From the NCBI GenBank assembly GCA_033961575.1, contig CM066727.1, forward strand, positions 114,502,434 through 114,566,433: a stretch of 64,000 nucleotides of DNA, written 5' to 3'. Within the stretch, counting starts at the first letter, position 1. Every line of letters begins with the position of its first letter. Of this stretch, positions 43,386-54,210 are shown one piece after another. Source of the stretch: Aselliscus stoliczkanus. Its lineage: Eukaryota > Chordata > Mammalia > Chiroptera > Hipposideridae. A program made the position numbers and the translations under genes. Below the pieces are notes generated by a model, which was given only the letters and a program-made list of their open reading frames with translations, ran no database searches and had not been told where the DNA came from.

Positions 43386-45451
43386 AGATTTTTGGACCTT
43401 TGTAGGATTAAATTTAAAAGGTAGGCATACCTGTGCTTGTATAGTCCAAGAAAAATTATCCCACTTTCTGCAAAGAGAGCCAGTGGATCTCTCAGTCAGA
43501 AACCCCAAACCAATGAAATGCAGTTCAACTCAAAAAGACCTGGATTGAGTCCTTACTCTCTGCAATATCTATGATTCCAGGCTACTGGGTTAGTTTCCAG
43601 GTGTAGCAGCCCATTTATTCTACTTCCCTAATTTCTACAGTCAAAAAGAAATGCACGGATTTCTCCATCAGCCACAGACACAGCTGGACTGTGCCCTGAG
43701 GGTCTCCAGCCCTTGCTCAGCCTGTCTCCACTGCTGAATGTTGCCAGTTATAGTATGTCCTTTTCTCTCCCCTTTCCAAATCTCAACTCCTACATGAGGT
43801 TCCCCTTATTGTTTCCTCATTACTACTCTCCGAAAATCATGACAGTTCAAAACTTCTGCTAGATTTTGAATTTTAAATATGACTTCCAGCTACACAGCAG
43901 GCCATAATGGGTGCCCTGATTCTCAAAGCTGTAGATGTTAGCTATTGGTGGTTTACAGATGGGTCCCATTCCGAATAACCCTGAGCAAGCGAGCTGCCTT
44001 GCCCAAGGCTACACCTTCTCCCTGGGGCAGCTAGTATCAAATGACTGTTCCGTAGGGATACAATGGCCCACACCTTGTTTTCTTGGGACAACTTTGCCCT
44101 GTTATCCAGCACTCTACAGGCTTAGCTGAAGCCTCTGTTGCAATGACACTGGAGTTCAACTTCCCCTCTGCCCAATTCTGCTTCCCTTATTGTTCCTAAG
44201 AATACTGCTCACCTCAAAAACTAAAAATGAAAAAGCCCACAGCACCCTGTTATGGATGTCTGCATCTAGGAGTCTGTTTCAGGGAAGCCTGACCAAGGAC
44301 ATAAGCTTTTGAAATCTTTTAAGTAAACTTCCAGATTTATAGAACAAACTTCTAGCTTTGTTGAGATTGACTTTTTCTATTGCTTGGGGAAAATGTGGCC
44401 TGAATTGCTTTTTTCCAGACCGATGGGTGAACTTGAAAGAGGCAGGAGATGGAGCAGTTTCTGGAGTGGGAGAGGAACTTTCCAGGATTGTTTACATGAA
44501 GTGTGATGACCAGCCTGGCAGCTGCCTGCAATTAATCTTCCTATTCCTCAGTAAAATGCAGGTGGCCCAGTGAGATGCTGGGATCTCTGCATAGCCTTGG
44601 GCTAATCCAATCCTGGCCAACACAAGTCACTATAGTGAAGGAATCCCAAGAACCACTTTCACCCTCTGCTGGGAATAACGACCTCCTCTATCTTCCAGTA
44701 GGCCTGTTGCTTATTCCTCTCCCAACTAACTTCTTTTGTAAGATTAAAAGCTGCTCTTTGGAATCTTGGGAGTGGACCTTAGCACTTACGATTCACAACC
44801 ACGCAGTCCTGTGGAATTTGACTAACATCTCTCCTATTGCCAGCTGTCACCCATTCATCTCTCCTTGGCTTTGTGCCCTCTTTCAGCTTAACTGCAAAGT
44901 AGAAATGAGAGTAGAGTGGAGGGTAGTGCTTATATGCATGGAGTTCCTACTATGTGCCTAGCACTCTACTGAATACTTCATTCACATTATCTCAATATAA
45001 ACCTCGCAGTAACCCTACAAGATAGACAGAAATATCTGCTCTCTCCCTGCTGACACACAGAACACCAAGGTTCAGAGTTATGTTATTTAGTTCTTTGAGA
45101 TGTGTAACATCTTCTCTCTAGAAAGTTATCAACCTCAGCTAAGTTTGCATAGGATTGGGAAGCAGTACCCTAGGTTAATTCTAATGTTACTAATGTTAGT
45201 ATTGGTGGAAGTTGGTGGTCTGGAGGTAGATCTATTCCTTCAACATCCCCTGATATTGCTTCTAAATCCTTGACATTCTTAAACTGTCCCAATGCTGTAG
45301 GTCGAAGGAGGTATCTGAAATTGGGTCTCCTAATCGCTGATCAACATTCTTGTTGTATCGTTGATTAACTGATTAATTAAGTAATTTAAAAGTATTTACT
45401 GCATCTTTACTGCCTACAATGTGCAGGAAGCATTAATGGGGGATGCTTATG
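43386..45451. other. Intergenic sequence with a weak MIR/L2 trace
   Basis: Mostly unassigned. Positions 44935-45080 (GGAGTTCCTACTATGTGCC, AGCACTCTACTGAATACTTC, CTCGCAGTAACCCTACAAG) resemble a MIR/L2 3' segment. The open frames at 44358-44573 and 44575-44961 show no family resemblance and no splice context. Confidence 0.5.
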
Positions 45452-45705
45452 GCCCGGTAATAAAGAGCATAGACTAAGGTCAGACTACTTGAATTTGAAT
45501 ACAGGCTCCATCCCTTGTGACCTACCAGATCCCTGCTATATTAGATATTAATCTTTTAGGTCCCCAGGTTTTTCCCTTGTAAAGCAGAAATAAAGAACAT
45601 TTACTTAATCAGGTGTAGTTTCAAGAATTAAATAGGATTGTCTGTGTAAGGAACTTGGCATACAAACAACTGCTTGATCAATGGTAGCTGTTCTCTTTCA
45701 GAAGA
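45452..45705 (+). repeat. MIR element
   Basis: GAGCATAGACTAAGGTCAGACT, TTGAATTTGAATACAGGCTC, TTCAAGAATTAAATAGGATT and AACTTGGCATACAAACAACT follow MIR through most of its length. Confidence 0.8.
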
Positions 45706-45849
45706 AACAAAGTGACTGAAAGGAAAGACGTGGTGTAGGAGGGGAGATGAGATGTGTGCACACGCACGGGGTCTCGCTGCTCTTCGAGGCTGGGCCTCCG
45801 GAAGCTGGCCCTTCTCCCAACCTGGGGAGGGGGCGGGGGGGGGGCTCTG

Positions 45850-48060
45850 TATGCCAGGACATTAGTGGAGGCTGTTAGGCAGCTGTCATCGTGAAGCTAG
45901 CAGAAAAGTGTGAAGAGAAAAAATGACACTCCAATGGGCGGCAGTTGCAACCCTTCCTTATGCTGAAATAAGATTCATTTTACTCTCCTACCTTTCATTT
46001 CTCCATAGAGATGGCAAAATTTTTTTTTCCATTTAACATATGGGATAAAATTGTAACTTTCTGGAACAAGGCTTTCCTTACTATTATACTCCTATTGATT
46101 TTTGTTTCTAGACGCTGTGAGAAGTAAGAAAATATTCCTCTACTCCTGCTATTGGAAGGAACTCATCCAGCAGACCTGGCACCTGCCCATGAATATACAC
46201 AGATGAAACTTTTTAGGTCTCAAAGAAATCTTTATATTTCTGGATTTTCATTTTTTGGGATAGTGTGATGTCTGGTTACCCTTATTACTCAGCTGGCAAA
46301 AGAATACTTAAAACTCAAGCAGAAAATACTAACAGGGTTGCCAAAATATTCATTAAAGAGAATGAAAACTAAAAAAGGCTCTTGAAAAGCTACAACTAGA
46401 AAGACAACACATTTTGGAAGCAGAAAAAAAACTGGTAGAAGACCAGGAAAAACTGAAAACTGAATTTAAAAAGACTTCAGATGCTCTTTCTAAGGTACAA
46501 AATGGTGTGATGACAATGAAGATGCAATCCTAGAGATTTTCAAAAGAATGGAATGGACTCCTACCAGAAAACTCAGAAGTTCAGGATCAAGGGCGTTCAT
46601 GAAAAGGCAACAAGAAAGGCCTGTGAACTGAGTGAAAGAAGCTTATGATACACTATGTCAAGATGATACATTTGTTATGTTAGACTCTAGAAAATTTGAA
46701 ATTCAGTTCCGAAAAATGTACTATGACTGACCATTGTTTTTTTAGTGCCAAACATAAGCTGTTATCATAATGGCATTATTACAATATTTGATGATGTTTC
46801 ATGTATATTATAAAGCCCGTATTCCAGCTCTTAAGTAAAATATAAGCATGTAAAATACCTTATTTAGATATTGACAGTAATGCCAGTGTATGGTTACTGT
46901 TTACCAATAGAAGCAAAAATTCATTAGCCAGTTACTTGTTACTTTCAAAATTAGATTTTTAAATTGCATAAAACCATTAGTAGCCTTAAAAGTTTTGATG
47001 AGTTTCCACTAATAATAATCTAATTGAATCAGATGATGATAATGATTATGTATATGAATATAGTATCCAGTGTCAGCAAATTTGTTTGTAGGGAGATTAA
47101 ATAAGAATGAATGATCAGGGGCTGGCTGAGTGGCGCGTTGGTTAGGAGATGGCTTGTGATGCCAGCTCTGAGCAATGGGGCCCCTGTTCAGATCCCACAT
47201 AGGGTCAGTGACACTGCCCTCTATAACTAAGGTGGTGAACAACAGCTCCACCTGGTTGCCTCTATAGCTAAGATGGCTAGAGACAGTGTGGGCTGCAGCC
47301 CCTGCTGCAGTGGGCTGCCATAGGCTACAGTGAGTGGCTGGCAGCCAGCATGAGCTGCCAAGAGCCGCTGTGAGTGGCCTTCCAGAGCCGGCGACCCATC
47401 TGCCTCACCCAGGAAGAGCGCAATGACAATACCAACATGGGCCAGTGAAACAACATGCTCCACAACTATACTGAAGAACAAAAGGACAGCAACTTGTCTG
47501 TTCCCCTTCCCTGGTTCCCCAATGCTGTTCCCCTTCCCCAATTCCCCAATAAAAAATCTTTAAAAAAAAGAAAAAAAAAGAATGAATGATCAAAATTTGC
47601 CACTATATTTATTGGGAAGAGTCAGAAAGTGCAAAAAATAAAAACAATGACCTTAATTAGTTTTTTTAAAGCCTGATGATATAATACTATGGTTTACTCT
47701 CGTAAGACAACTATATTGATTATTATGTATTTGCTACTGTGCTTCTGCACCTGTTGGACTATTTTTGTAACATAATTAGTAAGCATTCTACTTTTTTAAA
47801 GTTCATCTAGTAATGGAGTTTACATCTGTTTGCATAACTGTCACAGCCCTGAACAAAAATTATTTTACAACAATGTGGAATTCTTGACTCAGAGAGTTTA
47901 CGTACAACATATCCAAAAAGGAAGTGTTTCCCATTGCTGTGAGAATTACTAATTATACAAATTTTATCTCAAATACACATACACTGGTGTCACAGTTTCT
48001 CTGAGATATTTCTGTATGCTGAAAGCTAAATACTAAATACTATTTTCCATTTAAAAAAAG
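45850..48060 (+). pseudogene. BCAP29: Processed pseudogene of BCAP29
   Basis: BCAP29 is an ER membrane cargo/chaperone protein related to BAP31. The former coding region at 45923-46626 reads, across several frame changes, MTLQWAAVATLPYAEI (start), IWDKIVTFWNKAFLTII (a membrane segment), EYTQMKLFRSQRNLYISGF, LVTLITQLAKE, KKLVEDQEKLKTEFKKTSDA (the coiled coil) and a C-terminal KGNKKGL then stop. About 704 bp compares with about 726 bp for the 241-codon gene. No introns are present, although the parent is spliced, so it is a retrocopy. Stops and indels disable it. The following AT-rich DNA is probably its 3'UTR; the 3' limit near the A-run at 48052 and the 5' limit are estimates. No own promoter is visible. 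Confidence 0.93.
47118..47578 (+). mobile_element. Type A SINE inside the BCAP29 retrocopy
   Basis: GGGGCTGGCTGAGTGGCGCG to CCCCAATAAAAAATCTTT, with exact 14-bp duplications AGAATGAATGATCA at 47104-47117 and 47579-47592. It is therefore younger than the pseudogene. Confidence 0.95.
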
Positions 48061-48585
48061 ATGTGCACAAATAACTCTAATACAAACTTAGAAATTGATG
48101 GGTAATATGGAAGTAGAAATCATGTGTAATGAAATTTAGAGGAAGGAAAGATTATTTCTAGGTAAAAAAATCAGAGAATGCTTCTTGGATAAAATAACAT
48201 TCAATTGATGGAGGATATGCACACTATCAGTATTAAATCTGTGAGTGGCAACCTTTTTGTAAACTTACCAGTAAGTACCATACAAAGTTTAAAATAATAC
48301 CAAATAGACTCCTGGTGCAGATTCCTGGAATACAGCATTATGAGGCTGGATGCCCACTGGCATGATGATGTGCCTATAAGATCAGTACAGGTAATACACA
48401 TCTAGCCCACAGGTTCTGCTTTCCAGTAGGTTGCATAAGGGTCATTCTGACCTAGGCAAGTCTTCTGCCTAGGTGATTTTGATCAGGAGTAGCTGTGGAA
48501 AAGACTTCAAATTAGTGACTGTCAGTAAGAGTATATTAAGTGCCTAGCATGAGCCCTAAACTATAGGTATGAGAAAGGATACGAA
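48061..48585. other. Unannotated intergenic sequence
   Basis: No recognised feature. Confidence 0.5.
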
Positions 48586-48655
48586 AGGAGGGAGGGAGGG
48601 AGGGAGGGAGGAAGGGAGGGAGGGAGGGAGGGAGGGAGGGAGGGAGGGAGGGAGG

Positions 48656-48719
<64 letters not shown>

Positions 48720-48730
48720 GAGAAAAGAAG
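48586..48730. repeat. Compound (GGGA)n-(GA)n purine tract
   Basis: GGGA units to about 48656, then GA units to about 48724, with nearly no pyrimidine on the plus strand over 140 bp. Mirror-symmetric purine tracts of this sort can form triplex DNA. Confidence 0.97.
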
Positions 48731-49700
48731 GAAGAAAAGATGTGACCCCTCACTCAGAAAGTTTGTATAGTCTAGTTAGGAAGATAAGATTAACATACAC
48801 AATGATTTTTATAATACTTATTGTTCTTTCTCCTGTTTATAAAAGGAATACTAGTTCACTATTGAAATCACAGAAAATTATTAGAAGAAAAGCAAAATCA
48901 TCCCAAATCTCACTACCCAAGATTAACCATAGTTAAAATTTTTAATTGTAAATTTTTACACCCCCACCCCCCAACCAACCTCTAAAGACTGGCAGACTAC
49001 TCCTCCCTCATTTCACACTTACTCATAGGATGAGGTTCTTGTGCAGTGGGTCCCATTTCCTCTTTTCCTTCTGGAGATGTCTGCCTGGGAATGTGATTTG
49101 GCTTGAAGTATAGAGAAGGGTTGTTTTGGGGATTTTTTGCAGCTACTTCAGGTTCTCAGTGTAGCCATCAATCAACAGACATCTCTGTAAAGGCTCCTGT
49201 TTCTCCTGCAGGTAGGCCTCTTGGCTTTGTATTACCATATAATGTAAGGGGGAAAGGAAGTGACTGACAGCTCCACACGAAAAATGTAAAGCTATTCCCA
49301 TCTGGACAGGGAAGAGCCAGTAAATATTATATTGCATGTTGGAAAATGGTTTTCTTTCATAATGTAGTTCCAAACCGTACTGTATTTGAGAGTTAATATT
49401 AGTTGGGTTTGCCTTTGTGTATGTGCATGCATGGATGCTTGTGTATGCTCTGGATGACTAAGAAGAAATACTTATTCTGCATCTCTTAATGGCAGTGAGG
49501 TCTTAAAAAGAACTCACAGCCAATTTTGGACAGATCTGCTGAAGGGAAGGCCCCCTGTGGTGGTAGTCTAGACCAGAGATCCTAAACTAGGAGCCCCATA
49601 CAGCATTGGCCTTTATAGTGTTTACATTGTAAATTAGTATTCAATGTGAAATCATCAGGAGATAGCACATAACATTTTGGATATATAGCTTCTATAGAAA
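48731..49700. other. Mostly unassigned intergenic sequence
   Basis: 48860-48960 resembles the old LINE fragment seen at 24635. No gene is recognised in the rest. Confidence 0.45.
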
Positions 49701-49796
49701 GAAAGAGAAAGGAAGGAAGGAAGGAAGGAAGGAAGGAAGGAAGGAAGGAAGGAAGGAAGGAAGGAAGGAAGGAAGGAAGGAAGGGGAGGGAGGAAG
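49701..49796. repeat. (GGAA)n microsatellite
   Basis: About 20 GGAA units, then GGGA/GGAG variants, purine on the plus strand. Confidence 0.97.
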
Positions 49797-49904
49797 GAGG
49801 GAGATCCTATCTCCAAAAACAGTCACATTCTGATGCTGGAGGTTATGACTTCAACATATGAATTTTGAGGGAACACAATTCAGCCATAATATCACCCAAG
49901 ATTA

Positions 49905-50520
49905 TTTTAAAAATTCTCCCATGTCTTCTTCCAATACTTTTATGGTTTTATTTTTAACATCTAAATACTTGACCCATCTGGAATTTGTATCGGTATAAGG
50001 AATGAGGTAGGGATCTGATTTTTTTTCTTCTCGATAGTAAGGTAGATGTTCCAACACCATTTATTAATAATCTTTTCTCCCCAAACCTTGAGTTCAATCT
50101 TTATCTTATACTCAATTCCCATGTATATTTGGATCTGTTTTTGGACTCTCTCATACCACTAATATGTCTAGTCCCATGCCACTATCAAACTTAATTATAG
50201 TAATTTTATAGTATATTTTAATATTCCGGGGCTAATCTTGCCTTGTTACTTTTCTTTTTCACAATTTCCATCACCATTTCTGCACATTTACTTTTCAGCA
50301 TTTACTTCAGCATTTTCTTATCTAGTTCTAAAAATAGTCTAACAGCATTTTTATTGGGCTAAGTTCAAATATATAGGTGAATTTAATAAGACTTAACATG
50401 TTTATATTATTGAAACTTTACATATCTATAGCATTTCTTAGCATTATTTGCCTTTTTTTACTGCCTGACTTTTTAACCATGTACATGTATTATTTTTTAT
50501 AACTAGGAAAATCATTTCCA
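49905..50520 (-). mobile_element. L1 ORF2 fragment, antisense
   Basis: TTGACCCATCTGGAATTTGT, CAACACCATTTATTAATAAT and ATGCCACTATCAAACTTAAT are the reverse of the L1 ORF2 C-terminal coding region. Both ends are missing. Confidence 0.78.
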
Positions 50521-51249
50521 TTCTAAAAAAAATTAAAAAGTAAAAGAATACAACAGGGGTAAACAATGATTAGCAAAGATAAATTTATCTACAGGAGCCA
50601 TTTTGGGGCTTCTTCAATTTTAAACCCCACAATTATGTCTTCCCTTCTGTTTATGGATGTCTTGCTTTCTCACGGTTAGAACAAAATAGATTTAGCAACA
50701 CATTTTGACATAGTCTGCATGTTAACTAATGAGAAATGTTAGTTCTCCCCTCTGCTCTGTCTCGTTTCTGCAAATTCAAAAGATATGCTTCTATCTCAAA
50801 GGTTGTCTAGGCTAAGAGAAGCAGACTGTAAACTTGGCAGGTTTCCCTATCATTTCCCGGCCAAAGCTGTCGTTGTCTGACTAAACCAAAAAGGGTCAGG
50901 TTTCTAGTGACAAAGGAGCTGCTTCAGGTCCTCCTCCAGTCTCACCAGCAACCAGCTGCTTTTCTCTCACGAGCTCAAGTGTCTTCCCTGCCCCTCCTGA
51001 AGAGAGGCAAGAGATCTACAGCATACAGTGCAAGCACCTTCACTGGGTCTGTGTGTCTTTAATGTAGTGAGAAAGGGAATCAGGGCTTCCACTTCTTTTG
51101 AAGAGGCCATTTTTACTGTTTTTTTCTTGGTTCTCAAGTTAACTAAAAGCTGGTTAGTTCTATTTCCCCTGATTTATTTATTTGTGTATTTGGTTATTTA
51201 TTTCATTTATTCATTCACATTGAGCACATATGTGAGAGTGATCATCTAA
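50521..51249. other. Unannotated intergenic sequence
   Basis: No recognised gene or repeat. Confidence 0.5.
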
Positions 51250-51800
51250 AATGTGAGGTCAGAACCGTGTCGCTCCTCTGCTCATAGCCTTCCATTGACT
51301 TTCACCTCACCCAGAGTGGAAACCCAAGGCCTTATAGTGACCCACTTCTGGCTCTGTGTGATTTATTCACCTGTGAGCTCATCTCCAGCTTCTCTCTCTA
51401 CGGTTCACTCTACTCCAACCACTCTGGCCTCCTTGTTCTCTGAAGCTCTCTTAGTGCCAGGAACTCTCTTACCTCAGATAGACACATGGATCACTCCCTT
51501 ACTTCCTTCAATTCTTTGTGCAAATGTCACGCTCTCAGTGAGGCTTTTTTGGTTAACTAAAATTTAAAGCACTACACCCCCTACATCTATTTCTGGCTTT
51601 ATTTTTCTTCCTAGAGTGTACCACCACCGTCTAACATACTGTATACTTAGTTTCTTATTTATCTAGCTCCCCTTACGAGGATGTAAGCTCAGGGGGGCGG
51701 GGATTTTTCTCTTTTTGGTTCACTGTTGTATCTCCAAAGCCTAAAACAGTGCCTGCTCTGAAGTCATTCATAAACATCTGCTGAATAAGTGAACAAATTA
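51250..51800 (+). mobile_element. LINE-2 (L2) 3' end
   Basis: GCTCCTCTGCTCATAGCC, CCAAGGCCTTATAGTGACCC, AACCACTCTGGCCTCCTTG, CAAATGTCACGCTCTCAGTG, GATGTAAGCTCAGGGGGGC, TGTATCTCCAAAGCC and ACATCTGCTGAATAAGTGAA follow L2 in order. The open frame at 51253-51567 is the decayed reverse-transcriptase tail. Confidence 0.85.
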
Positions 51801-52090
51801 GTAATCACTTTAGGTTGGCTTCAAGGACGTCCATTCGTCTTCCAGCTACCTTTCTCCAAAGCCAGGGGCTTTGGAGTCTCTAGTTCTGTCTCGCAGAATA
51901 AGAGTTTAACTTTCACAAAGCCATTATATTAAGATTTGGGGACTGCCAGAGATACTGTTCCCCTTAGTAGAACATTTTTTCAAGGAAATGGCTTTTATCT
52001 GCATAGACAATAAGTAAGATCTCTTTGAAAACAAAGATAACATACCAAATCTAGCTTTGTCTGCATTGGAACCTATCCTTGGTTAATGAG
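51801..52090. other. Unannotated intergenic sequence
   Basis: No recognised feature. Confidence 0.5.
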
Positions 52091-52566
52091 AAAGAATCCC
52101 TTCTAGCCATGATATATTGGGTTGTCACAAACGTCAACCTAATACAGGTGATAGACAATAAGCTGATTAATAAGTATATCATACAAAATGAAAAAAGCAC
52201 TATGAAAGTAACAGAGTACTATGATAAATGATAACGTAAATGGACCATCTTATATACAGGCAGGGAAGGCCTGTCTGGGAAGCTAATCTGTAAGCTGAAA
52301 TTTGAGAATAAGGACCTTCCATGATGCATAAGGAGACAGACTCTTGGTGAGTTCTCAGAGCTGAAAGGTGGTGGGAGTAACGTGAACAAAAAGGAAAAGG
52401 GCCCAAGTATGTTGAAGATGTGGATAAGGTAAGGCTGGATCATGGAACCCCTTGTAGACCCCTGTGAAGAGTTTTGGTTTTGGTCCCAGTGCCCACTGAA
52501 ACCACTGAGGAATTCCTAGGCAGGTGAGGACCTAACCAGATTACTTTTTAAAAAGATGACTGGCTC

Positions 52567-53375
52567 TTCAGAGTATGCTAGCCACTAGTTACATGTGGCT
52601 ATTGAGCACTTGAAATGTGGCAAGTCAGAATTGGGATGCACTCTAAATGTAAAATACACATGATTTGGTATATTTAAATTGTACATTTAAAATTACATTA
52701 AAAATGTATAATTTTAGGGCCAGCCAAATGGCTCCGTTGTTTAAGAGTTGGCTTAAGATTGTGAGCTCTGCGCAACAGGGCCGCTGGTTCAATTTCCACA
52801 TGGGCCAGTGACACTGCACCTGAGCTGAGCTGCTGCTGAGCTGCCAACAGGTGGCAGGATGGCTCAGCTGGTGTAACAACAAGATTGTCTGTTCAATGGT
52901 GGGTAAGCCCACCCTCAACTAAGACTGAACTCAGCACCTTGAGCTGAGATGCCGCCCAGATGGCTCAGTGAATAGAGCACGCGCTCTTAACAACAAGGTT
53001 GCTGGTTCGATTCCCACATGGGATGGTGGCTACGCCCACCTGCAACTAAGATTGAACACAGCACTTTGTGCTTAGAGGTTACGAGCTGCCCACGGGAAGC
53101 CAGATGGTGACTGGCACCCTCCACAACAGAAGATTGAAGAATAACTTGGCTGGTCTCCCAATTCCCCAATAAAATCTTTTTAAAAAAATTTTTTTAATGT
53201 ACAATTTCATTATTAATTTTTATATGATTACATGTTGAAATGATAACACTTTTAATATATTAGGTTAATACATATATTATTAAATTAATTTTACCTCTTT
53301 CTTTTTAGTTTAATGTAGCTACTAGAAAATTTAAAATTACATATGTGGTCACATTATATTTCTAAGGGACAGTAC
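52567..53375 (-). mobile_element. hAT DNA transposon fossil (MER3-like), split by a SINE
   Basis: TAGCCACTAGTTACATGTGG, TATTGAGCACTTGAAATGTG, then after the SINE ACATGTTGAAATGATAACAC, GTAGCTACTAGAAAATTTAA and TTATATTTCTAAGGGACAG. Named from memory; strand given by the usual consensus direction. Confidence 0.65.
52717..53192 (+). mobile_element. Multi-module type B SINE
   Basis: GGGCCAGCCAAATGGCTCCG to CCCCAATAAAATCTTTTT. AAAAATGTATAATTTT (52700) recurs as TTTAATGTACAATTTC (about 53194), a diverged target-site duplication inside the hAT element. Confidence 0.9.
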
Positions 53376-54210
53376 TCCTCTGGCTGTCTATGAAAGAGTA
53401 GAAGAGGAAGTAAGACCAGTGATGCAACTGTTGCTAGAATTCAGAAACAATGGGTTGGTTGGGGCAGGTAATCCTAGAAAAGGGAGAGAATAAAATGCAT
53501 TTGAGAAATGGTTTTTGCTTGAGGGGACTATAGAACCAACTGATGAATCAAGGATGTTCCCCATTTCTGACTTGAGCCACTATATGATGGTGCTATGTAC
53601 TGAAATGAGTTTAACTAGGGAAGAGCTGGCTGTGGGGTGATAAGGGAATCCCAAGGCTCTGTTTGGACATATCAAGTTTGAGATACCTGTGGAGATGCCA
53701 ATTTGGCAGACAGTGATGTGAGACTGGGGCTCAGAGGAGAGGCTGGACTAGGCTAGGGAGAAAATTTTGAGTTCGCAATACATAAAGTTACATGGAGTTA
53801 GGAAGATGGTGTAGACAGAGAAGAGAAGAGAGCCCACAACTGAGCCCTGTGTGGTGTTAGTCAATTCACATACTGTAAGGTCTCAGCGTGTGGGGAGAAG
53901 ACAAGGAGGCTGCAAAGGAAAGCAAAAGAAACAGAGACCTCAGAGGAAAACAAGGAGATTGTGGTGTCATGGAACCAAGAGAGGAGCTCAAAGAAAGAGG
54001 GTTCTCGGCTATGACAATGCTGCTGAGAGATCAAATGGAGCACAGGACAGTATTCAGAGGTTCAAGCAACAGGCAAGTCATATTGTGAATAAGCATGGCA
54101 GAGCCATCTTTTCAGTGGCGAGGTGGGAACAGAAGGCAGTAGGTTGGAGGTGCAGTAGGAACATGTGAAGACTTAAGTCTTAAAGACATTTGGCTCTGAA
54201 GAGATCAGAG

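Larger units (their letters stand above)
52300..54210 (+). repeat. Ancient mammalian repeat of unassigned family, interrupted
   Basis: AAGAGTTTTGGTTTTGGTCC, GGCAGGTGAGGACCTAACCAG, ACATATCAAGTTTGAGATAC, CTCAGAGGAGAGGCTGGAC, GAGAAGAGAAGAGAGCCCAC and AATGCTGCTGAGAGATCAA belong to a long consensus I have met often in mammalian genomes. I cannot name the family. It is cut by the hAT element at 52567-53375. The frames at 53851-54168 are part of it. Confidence 0.5.

Noticed and set aside
44575..44961. 128-codon frame on the plus strand
   Set aside because: No domain, no conserved motif, no neighbouring exon signals; regarded as chance.
48586..48730. Possible CRISPR-like or satellite array
   Set aside because: It is a simple GGGA/GA microsatellite without spacers; this is a mammalian genome.
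49800..49900. CTATCTCCAAAAACAGTCAC and TTGAGGGAACACAATTCAGCC look like part of a common mammalian LTR or LINE
   Set aside because: Too short to name a family with confidence.
52115..52145. ATATTGGGTTGTCACAAACG resembles a mariner terminus
   Set aside because: No second terminus or internal mariner sequence nearby; too short to support a feature.
53851..54168. 105-codon basic open frame
   Set aside because: Falls in an ancient mammalian repeat; composition is purine-driven.
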